From positions 63,922,119-63,986,118 of the forward strand of contig NC_135169.1 in assembly GCF_041146795.1 (NCBI RefSeq): a DNA stretch of 64,000 nucleotides. The letters are read 5' to 3'. Position 1 is the stretch's first letter. Each line of letters begins with the position of its first letter. The notes beneath the pieces are model-generated. The model was not told the DNA's origin, did not search any database, and worked only from the letters and a program-made list of their open reading frames with translations. Of the stretch, positions 55,782 through 64,000 are shown piece after piece. This stretch comes from Maylandia zebra. Taxonomy: Eukaryota; Chordata; Actinopteri; Cichliformes; Cichlidae. The position numbers and the translations under genes are program-made.

Positions 55782-57387
55782 TGTGACCTCGAACTTAAGC
55801 AGGTCGTAAAGTATGTGCAGCTCAATAACTTCATAATCAGACCCTGTGGTATTTAGGCAGCAGAACAACTAAGAATAACAACTACAAATAATGTTTTTAG
55901 GTTTCTGTTGTACTGCAAGGTTCTGTACAGGAGAACCAAACCAAGAGCAAATATTACGTCTCATTTACACCTGAGCACGAAGAGCCATCAACATTTAGCA
56001 AATTGAATCATCTTTGTTTAGATGCAAGAAGAATCATATAGAAATGAAAAAGTAGAAATAGAAATCCAGAGCAAAGATATCCTCTAATTCAGCGTAGCAC
56101 ATGTGCAGCTGCTGCGATTCACGTAAGCATTCGGCTCGTCGCTGTTGCAGATTTTTCTCTCGCTGTTCTGGCTCACAGCGCTGCAAACACAAAAATAAAT
56201 ATCCCCAAAGCTGTGAAAGGGAGCTAATTAGTAAGAGTATTGTTACTCTCCGCAGGAGTAGTCCAGCAGTAGAAATCAGTCCAATAACAAGGTGTGTAAC
56301 ATCTAGCAGGGTGACAGAAAAACCCAGGGTAACTTCTAAGGACCTCAACGTCTCTCTCACATTGTGTTTTTTAAACATGCTTCCATTTGTCACTTCAGTC
56401 TTTACTCTGAAATACAGGAAGAGAAATCATGGCTGAAACAATTTCTCATGAAACCAGGGGTGTGGTCCAACAGTCAGTTTGGTGAGGAAGGTTCCTAACT
56501 GAGAGAAGTGACCCAGAAGTATCTGTGTAGCAGCCACAATGAATCCAGATCATGAGCTTTATTAACTGATCAAAGTCTCTTCTTTCATCTTCTGTATCAT
56601 TCAGTTTGCATTGGTAATGCCCATTATTGTAATGCTTTTTTAAGACGAGCAAAACTTTATTTCACTTTGGGTTAGCTGGGATAAGTGATGGATGGAGGGA
56701 ATTTTACTTCAGCCACAGAAATCCTAAACAGGAAGGAGGAGCAGAGTTACAGTGGATCACTATCCAGCAGGGAAACAAGGTTTATTTCAATTTCTTGGCC
56801 ATGAGTGAGATTTACTGAGTGGGCAAATTAGGGAGACGACACCATCAGATCCCGAGCCCTCCATGTGTTAATCAAGAGACTGCTGCTGTGCTACATCCAT
56901 AAATAATGAATAAATTAGGAGCTAAAGCTGAAAGGACAGTTTATTTGTACCATCTTCACGTGAACACATTCAAGAACATCACAGATGAAGAAACATTAAA
57001 AACTTCCACACTACATAAAGCAAGAAAAATAGTTTTTCTTTCAGGTGGTTTCAGAAAAACAGAAACATCAAACATCTCCAAGACTCTCTTTGAAAGAACT
57101 AAAAACCTTTGTTCTCATGGTCCAATCATGAGTGAACTCCCCGATGAAGCCTTGTGTGCTAAAACATGTCAGAGTTTTAAAGGTTAAACATGAGTTTCCA
57201 AAACGTTTTGCTGGAGAACAATGAACTATTTGACTGAGTTTCAATCATTTACAGACGAGCAAAACCAGGACAGAGAAAAAAGGACAAAACTGACTCAGTA
57301 AAACAGAAAAGAAGATCCCATGTAGATCTGTATTATGTAGAAGTTCATCCCAGCAACCAGTTCAGTTCAACACAAGTTTAAATGATT

Positions 57388-59715
57388 CTATCTGAACTCT
57401 ATGGAGCCTGATCTCAAGCTTTTTGAGTCTGACCAGAGGAAACCAGAGGATCTTTCTGTGTCTTCAGATTCACTGTGATCCAGTGATGGGAGTGATTTCA
57501 GCCCTGAGTGATCGCGCTGATGTTTGCACAGAGCAGACAATGAGGTGAATGTTTGGGCACATTGGTAACAGTGAAACAGTTTATTAGTAACGTGGGATCG
57601 TTTGTGTGCAGAGTATGAACTGAGATTCCTGAAGCTCTTGTCACACTGGTCACAGCTGTAGTTTCCTTCCATGTGTGCACGTTCATGCCTGTTACGATGA
57701 CCTGACTGTGAGAAGCTTCTCTCACAGTGTCTGCACTTGTGTGGTTTCTCTCCTGTGTGGACTCCTTTGTGTGATTTAAGCTGACCTTCAGTGGTGAAGG
57801 ATGACCCACACTGATCACAGAGGTGCTTTTTAACCCCACTGTGAATCAGTTCATGTTGTTTTAACTCACTTGTTGTGGTGAAGCTTCTCCCACATTCTTT
57901 GCAGTATTTCAGTTTGTCTCCAGTGTGTCTACGTTGATGTACTTTTAGGGTAATTTGCCGACTGAAAGTTTTTCCACAGAGGTCACAATGAAAGTCTTTC
58001 CCACCACCACAGTGATGACAGGGTTGAGAACTGGATCCATCTGTGTCGCTCTGCTTCTAAACAAAGACACAAAGACAGTGTAAGTCAGTCCTTCAACATT
58101 TGTATCCTGAACGTCGCCTGAAATAAAGAGCATCTCTGCAGATGTCCAACTACATTTGACTGTTTCAGTTAACACACTCAGTTTACTGGGCTGCAATAAC
58201 TACAATACTACCACCATAATACTACAGTAATACTAAAATCATAACTGAAAGGAAAATCTGAATAATCACTCAGAGCTGCTTTTCCATGCAGTAGAATTGC
58301 TAACATGCTAACACAGTTTAATGAGCAGAGTTGTTCCAAACAGTCAGGCTAAAATGACAAGATAACAATATAAATACATACCTCACAGTAGCTGCACTTG
58401 TAGAGTCTCTTTCTGGTGTGGATCTGTTGGTGTCGTCTCAGGTCATGTGGAGATTTAAAAGTCTTCTCACACAGGTCACATTGATAAGGTCTCTCCTCAG
58501 TGTGGGTAAACATGTGTTGTTGTAAGTGTGCGTCTGTTGTAAAGTATTTGCCACACTGTTCACAGCAGTACACATCATGTCTGGTGTGAATGCGTAGGTG
58601 TGTATTTCGGTACCCTCTCTGGCTGAAAGTTTTTCCACAGATGTCACAGCTGTATGGCTTAATTCCAGAGTGGGTAACTAAATGCTTCTGTAAGTTGCTA
58701 CTGTGAGTAAAAGCTCTGCCACACTGATCACAGCTGTACGCTTTAACTCCACTGTGGATGAGTTGGTGTTGTTTTAGGTAACGCTTCAAGGAAAAAGACT
58801 TTCCACACAAGTCACAGCTGAACGGTCTCTCTCCAGTGTGGATGACCTGATGCTGTTTTAGTTCAGCCTTCTCAGTAAAACCCTTCCCACACTCGTCACA
58901 GCTGTGTGGCTTAATTCCAGAGTGGGTAACTAGATGCCTCTGTAAGCTGTTACTGCGAGTAAAAGCTCTGCCACACTGATCACAGCTGTACGCTTTAACT
59001 CCACTGTGGACGAGTTGGTGTTGTTTTAGGGAACCCTTTAAGGAAAAAGACTTTCCACACAAGTCACAGCTGAACGGTCTCTCTCCAGTGTGGATGACCT
59101 GATGCTGTTTTAGTTCAGCCTTCTCAGTAAAACCCTTCCCACACTCGTCACAGCTGTATGGCTTAATTCCAGAGTGGGTAACTAGATGCCTCTGTAAGCT
59201 GTTACTGTGAGTAAAAGCTCTGCCACACTGATCACAGCTGTACGCTTTAACTCCACTGTGGATGAGTTGGTGTGTTTTTAGGGAACCCTTCAAGGAAAAA
59301 GACTTTCCACACAAGTCACAGCTGAACGGTCTCTCTCCAGTGTGGATGACCTGATGCTGTTTTAGATTAGCCCTCAGAGTAAAACCCTTCCCACACTCGT
59401 CACAGGTGTGTTTTTTCTCTCCCTTTCTTCTGTGAGGTTTGTCGGCCTCCTGAGAGCGCTGACTTCTGGCTCCATGTTGGTCCTGCAGTGACAGAGATAC
59501 AAACAGAGGCAGTGAGTGAAATGCAGTCGTGGAACAAACTCAACCTTCAAACTCCATTAACACTAGTTTTAAACCTGAAGGTGGAGCGTGGCACCAAACA
59601 CCTTAAAGGTCTCTTATCCCCACCTGCTGGTAGTTCTAACACATTACATCCAACCTGCTGTTAAAGATAATTCATGACTGTTCAAACACTAAAATCATGC
59701 CCATCCCTCCTGATT

Positions 59716-59755
<40 letters not shown>

Positions 59756-62302
59756 TATTTTATAATTTAGATAATTTTGTTGTTTCCTATTACATATTTC
59801 TATAATTTGTATAGATTTATACAGAATTATTCAGTGATAATAAATCCTATGTTTGTTTATTCTAAAGGAACCCCGTTAGCTTCCACAACAGATGTTGCTC
59901 GTCTTCCGTCAAATACTCACATAAAATATTACACAAAGTGGATTCAAGATATCCACATAATTTCACTCTTACATCCACAGTGAGGTTTCACAATTGTTCA
60001 AATATAAGCAATCAATAATAATAATAATAATATCAATAACATTGAGGCACATTACACAAGTTTCAAAAACAAATCATGTCTTACAATATTTACAACAACT
60101 AAAAGCTCTGTAAATCGGCTTTTAAGTGTTCATTGAAGTTTTGAATAATTCTCTAATTTTTTAAGGCAACTTATTCCACTTAAAAGTTGCTCTAAATGTA
60201 ACAGTTTTACAAAACGTTACTTTTAACTCGAGCATTTACTAAATTGCAGTTTGTTGAAAACTGTGTAATATGATGATGTATTTCATCTGGATACTGCAGC
60301 TGAGCAGAATAAATGTGGTGTGTTTAACAGAATTGCTTTCTTTAGAACTACAAGTAAGCCATAGAATATTTTAGCCTGTACAGGAAGCCAAGTAAGGTTA
60401 TTATGCATTTTATCAATATTAGTATAGTATGAACATCTTCACACATCTGGACGCCTTATTCTGGACTAACTGAAGTCTGTTAAGATCTGTCTTATTAGCT
60501 GCTGACCAAATGATTGAACAATACTCCAGATGAGACATTACTAGTGCATTAATGACATCTTTCATAATGAAGAAGTGATACACAAAGAGCATTTCATAGC
60601 CATAGCTATGCCTTGTCGGCAGAGTTATGTGACATTAGTGATGTTTGTACTTTCAGCGTTAACTTGGTTTTAAAGCCTTTAAAATATACGCCGTTCAATA
60701 GTCGACCTTCATCTGACAGAGAATGTGATGATTTTGTGGATAATTAAAGTCAGTCATATATCCACAAACACAACAAGCTGAAAGTCAGTGATGCTGCTCG
60801 GTTTGCAGTCCTGAACATCACGGCACAAGCAGGATTCACTGCACTGTTAATGTGAGCTGTGTTATATTGCTGCCTCTGTTCGGTGGTGTCGAGCCAAACG
60901 CACTTTAACGTGTGTTTGAACGAGCTGACGGTTCACTCGTTAAGCTGAAAGAAAGATGCTTTAATCACAGCAGTCACACATGTGTCCACTGCACCATCTG
61001 GAACTCTTCTTGTTTACACTCGTAATAACACAAACACTAAATCCTGCTTCTCTGGTGCTGTTGTGTAGCAGTGTGTACACCTGAGACTGTCACCTGTCTG
61101 TCTGTCCTGCACTCTCTCTCTGTTTCTTTCTCTCTGATTGTGGAATAAAAGTATGAACATGTGTTTATAAGTTACACTTGTGTTTGAATCCTGCAGCTTA
61201 TCACACATTTGATTTCCATGTGTGACGACTGCAAGTGTCCAGAGTGAGGACAGACTGAGGGAGCCACTGCTGCACATCATCTGTGAGGCTTTGCAGCCCT
61301 GATGATCCACCAGGACAAACTCAGCAGTGTGTGAGGAAGAGGAGGAGGAAGAGCCAGCAGCAGCTGACAGATGGAGAGAATAGACAGACTGTTCCCTGTT
61401 TGTGAAGGACTGCTAGGAAAGTTTAACATAACTGTCTGTGCTGAATCAGTCTTATTAGGTAATGTTCAAATAATGTGATCATCCCAGTGTTTTCAGTGTG
61501 GGAGAAAGTACTCAGGGCCTTCAAGTTACACACTATGAAAGGCAGCAACAAGTTTAATGTTCAGAAACCTAAAGTCTGCATCAGCAGCAGAATGGAGCTA
61601 AAAATAAATGTTGGTTTCAGTTCTATGAAGCTTTGAGTATTTTGGATCAGTAGCTGCTGTGTTTGTTGCATCATATTGCTGTAACTGTTTATATGCTTTA
61701 TATATTCTGAGCTAAGTTGATCTATAGTGTTACATGATACACTCTCAGAAATAGAGGTACGAGAGAAGAACATTTTTGTACCTATAGGAACATTTTTTTA
61801 AATGTTCCCTTAAAAGTACATTACTGGTGTTTAAAAGTCCAGAAATGCCCCTTTAAAGGTTCAATTTGAAATAAAGTACAAATCTGTATTATAAAAACTT
61901 AAGCAGCAACTTCTCCAGGTTCCAATATTTATGCAATTCTCAAACCTTTTGGCCACGACTGTATAACCTCTTCTGAAGTTTAGTGGATATTATACATGGT
62001 TATGCTCAGGATGTGTCGGCCAGTTTCCACTGGAAAAGCCTTTTGGTTAAACTGTCAGCGAGGAATTTGCATTTGCACTGTTACATTTTTATATAACTTT
62101 AATGCACATAAACAACAGCTGCTTGTTTCAGTGAAAATACATTGATGGGTTTTTAATAAAGTTGTGCAGCTGTAAAGTATTTTGTCTGGTGTCAATTATA
62201 TCGTCAGCTACATCGTTATGGCAAATGTTCAAATGTATATGGTGATAAATATCTTTGGTCATATGGTCCTGCTCTGTCTGTCACCTTCTGTGTTGAGCTC
62301 AT
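57388..62302 (-). CDS. C2H2 zinc-finger protein, 18 fingers (right paralogue)
   Basis: Minus-strand exons are 62302-62285 (MSSTQK), 59482-58382 and 58056-57388, all phase 0 with the same GT/AG borders as the left paralogue: 1788 nt, 595 aa, no internal stop. Exon 2 encodes twelve fingers and exon 3 six. The exon is 252 bp (84 codons) longer than its left counterpart, one extra unit of three fingers of the DECGKGF, DLCGKSF, DQCGRAF order. Linkers are TGERPF, SGVKAY and SGIKPY. Base-contacting positions differ from the left copy in several exon-2 fingers (for example TEKAELKQH here, TVRAKLKQH there). No KRAB or other effector domain is seen. Likely a nuclear DNA-binding protein of unknown target. 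It faces the left paralogue tail to tail. Confidence 0.87.
59718..59753. repeat. (CA)n microsatellite in intron 1 of the right zinc-finger gene
   Basis: About 17 CA units, the inverted counterpart of 13357-13394. Confidence 0.9.
59990..60625 (-). pseudogene. 5'-truncated LINE fragment in intron 1 of the right zinc-finger gene
   Basis: Reverse-complement counterpart of 12486-13110, with the same MSHLEYCSIIW-type ORF2 C-terminal remnant on the minus strand. The shared position in both arms shows that the fragment was present before the duplication. Confidence 0.7.
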
Positions 62303-62571
62303 TGTTTCCTCTGTAGTGGCTGAGCTGAGTCCAAGTAGCTGAAAATGTTCCTCTGCTGCTCCGTCAGACTCTCCTCCTCCTGCTGATCAGCTGGGACACA
62401 AAACAGATCTTTGTTAGGCTCCACACTGCACTGAAGAGTCAAAGTGTCTCATATGTTCATCTGACAAGTAAAAGAACACATTGTTGTTTCCCGAGGTGGG
62501 CAACTTGTTGGAAACAAACACAAAAGGTTTGAGCACTGATACCTGCCATTGCTGCCATTGAAAGATGCAAC

Positions 62572-62618
62572 GCCAGCAATGTGGATTGGTTTGAGTCTTG
62601 ACAATCCACATTGCTGGC
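62572..62618. repeat. 17-bp-stem perfect hairpin at the outer edge of the right arm
   Basis: GCCAGCAATGTGGATTG (62572-62588) pairs with CAATCCACATTGCTGGC (62602-62618) around a 13-base loop. Similarity to the left arm ends within this structure. The left arm has a related 10-bp hairpin at 10538-10572 built from the same CATTGCTGGC sequence. Confidence 0.85.
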
Positions 62619-62640
62619 ATCTTTCAATATGTTGAATACA

Positions 62641-62950
62641 CCAGTGTAAGTGCAGCCACTCAGACTCAATGTGTTCATAGAAACAGGTGCACATGTGTCA
62701 CGAGTTCATCCAGCAGTAGCTATGGCACTTGGCCACAGGGGGCAGCAGTGGACTGACCTGCATTTGAGACTGCTCCAGCTGCTCTGTGACAGTCAGTAGA
62801 TCTGCTACAAATTGCAGATCATATGCAAGTTTTGGAAATGACATTATAAATATTCCTAACTTAGCCACGGCAGCATTGTTGATGTATTACCTATATTGGC
62901 TGAAAATGTTCATTTGCAGAGAAAAGACACAGGCAGACTGTGCTTACAGG
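62641..62950. other. short spacer between the right arm and the edge LINE
   Basis: No frame or repeat structure recognised beyond short AT-rich sequence. Confidence 0.4.
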
Positions 62951-64000
62951 ACAACAACAACAACAATCTTTATTTATAGAGCACATTTAAAAACCAACGG
63001 CATGCCAAAGTGCTTAACATAGAACAAATTAACACAAGTATAATCAGAGTCATAAAAATAAAAGTGTAGAATTATGTTCACAGGAAAAAGCCACCAATAG
63101 AAAAAATATAACTACAGCACATAGCTATAGCACAATATAACTGTGCCATCAACACACAATGGGGATAAGACATACACAGCGCAAATAAAAAACAAGATAG
63201 GAAAATTAGTAAAATAAATCACTGCAGACAAGGCCAGCATTTAACCGGTAGAAAACGCAAGATTAAACAAATACGTTTTAAGCCGTGATTTAAAAGATTG
63301 AATAGAGTCAGACGCCCGAATGCCAATGGGAAGGTTGTTCCACAACTCTGGTGCGGCCAGGGCAAACGCTCGATCACCTCTAGACTTCAGCCGAGATCTA
63401 GGCCGCACCAACAGTAACTGTGAGGATGATCTTAAAGCCCTAGCAGGAACATATAAGCTTAAGAGTTCCTTAAGATAGCTCGGTGCTGTGTTATTAGTGA
63501 TTTTAAAAGTAAACAGCAGAATTTTAAATTGGATACGGTATTTCACAGGCAACCAGTGCAAATCAGCTAGGACGGGAGTAATGTGGGCAAACTTCTTAGT
63601 TTTGGTTAGAATGCGTGCAGCAGCATTTTGGACTGTCTGTAATCTATGGAGAAGGGCAGAGTGGAGTCCAAAATAGAGTGAATTGCAGTAATCCAGCCTC
63701 GAAGTTACAAAGGCATGGATGAGTTTTTCCAGGTCTTTATGCGGGATATACTGCCTGGCCTTAGAAATAAGGCGGAGTTGGTATAAACTGGATCTAACAA
63801 CAGCAGACACTTGTCTATCAAGTTTAAATGAGCTGTCAAGTAACACGCCCAAATTCCTAACAGTGTCGTAAAAGGAGCTAGTGAGAAAACCAAAAGCATC
63901 ACAAAGTTTGGCACGAAGGACGTCACTGCCAAAGACCACAATTTCAGTTTTCTTATCATAAAGGATAAGAGTATTTGCCAGGAGCCATTGCCTGACCTCA
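62951..64000 (-). mobile_element. 5'-truncated-at-window LINE, minus strand
   Basis: The 3' end is a (CAA)n-type tail on + (62951-62967, TTGTTG on -) preceded in minus sense by GTGCTCTATAAATAAAGATT. The coding part runs off the right edge. The tail and ORF2 type are common in fish genomes. The 5' end and target duplication lie outside or were not resolved. Confidence 0.8.
63241..64000 (-). CDS. LINE ORF2 C-terminal part, partial at window edge
   Basis: The frame is open from the window edge to the stop at 63241-63243. It starts inside the polymerase region (NTLILYDKKTEIVVFGSD), with RNLGVLLDSSFKLDRQ, then VTSRLDYCNSLYFGL, LQTVQNAAARILTKTKKF, HITPVLADLHWLPV and LWNNLPIGIRASDSIQSFK, the ordered C-terminal blocks of fish non-LTR reverse transcriptases. 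The catalytic YADD box lies upstream, outside the window. No internal stop is seen in the 253 codons visible. Confidence 0.85.
   Translation of the reverse strand, partial: EVRQWLLANTLILYDKKTEIVVFGSDVLRAKLCDAFGFLTSSFYDTVRNLGVLLDSSFKLDRQVSAVVRSSLYQLRLISKARQYIPHKDLEKLIHAFVTSRLDYCNSLYFGLHSALLHRLQTVQNAAARILTKTKKFAHITPVLADLHWLPVKYRIQFKILLFTFKITNNTAPSYLKELLSLYVPARALRSSSQLLLVRPRSRLKSRGDRAFALAAPELWNNLPIGIRASDSIQSFKSRLKTYLFNLAFSTG

Larger units (their letters stand above)
53250..62606 (-). repeat. right arm of the inverted duplication
   Basis: Reverse complement of the left arm. It is uninterrupted where the left arm has the 14.5-kb LINE/CACTA insertion, but carries its own Penelope-like insertion at 53405-54306 and a private segment at about 61380-61890. 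The inner edge lies at 53250, where the phospholipase D-like exon stops matching. The outer edge lies at a 17-bp-stem hairpin (62572-62618). Confidence 0.92.

Overview
The window looks like vertebrate, almost certainly teleost, genomic DNA. Protein-coding genes have spliced C2H2 zinc-finger, phospholipase D-like and B30.2/SPRY exons with canonical AG/GT borders. The rest is a dense mix of transposon families typical of fish: Ty3/gypsy, a Tyr-tRNA-primed LTR element, Rex1/L2-type LINEs, a Penelope-like element with a GIY-YIG domain, hAT, Tc1 and EnSpm/CACTA. No species can be named from the sequence alone.

Layout. (1) 1-8153: a Ty3/gypsy retrotransposon cut by the left window edge. Its pol is split by a 3.8 kb LTR element in the opposite orientation (3206-7031, 5-bp target duplication ACTGC). 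(2) 8.2-10.5 kb: a decayed hAT transposase and an orphan PHD-like terminal exon. (3) 10.5-17.0 and 31.6-33.0 kb form the left arm, and 53.25-62.6 kb the right arm, of a large inverted duplication. Each arm carries an apparently intact three-coding-exon C2H2 zinc-finger gene: 511 aa with 15 fingers on +, and 595 aa with 18 fingers on -. The genes are tail to tail and differ by exactly one three-finger module. The inner breakpoint lies inside a phospholipase D-like exon, so the left arm looks like the source and the right arm the copy. (4) The left arm is interrupted at 17027-31586 by a 5'-truncated APE-type LINE. That LINE's ORF2 is itself split by an 11.2 kb EnSpm/CACTA element (18118-29324). 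The CACTA element has two divergently transcribed multi-exon genes with open frames: an eight-exon, 510-aa SAM-like protein on -, and a C2H2-DDE transposase on +. This is the most system-like unit in the window. (5) The spacer, 33.0-53.25 kb, holds the decayed phospholipase D terminal exon, a hAT-type element with perfect 8-bp target duplications and a nested solo LTR, and a decayed Tc1 transposase. It also holds a B30.2/SPRY exon on - split by a Rex1/L2-type LINE, which is itself split by a structurally complete LINE with two intact ORFs and a tandem-repeat 5' region. (6) The right arm carries a Penelope-like insertion absent from the left arm. (7) The right edge is another truncated LINE on -.

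Several insertions can be removed on paper to give back an uninterrupted frame: CACTA out of LINE ORF2, the complete LINE out of the Rex1-type LINE, and the Rex1-type LINE out of the SPRY exon. This fixes their boundaries to within a few bases and gives a relative order of events. The arm duplication preceded the left-arm LINE and the right-arm Penelope element, and the CACTA element came after that LINE.

All calls rest on reading the sequence and the translated frames. No database search, alignment program or splice predictor was run, so family names are recognition from motifs, and percent identities and ages are not given.
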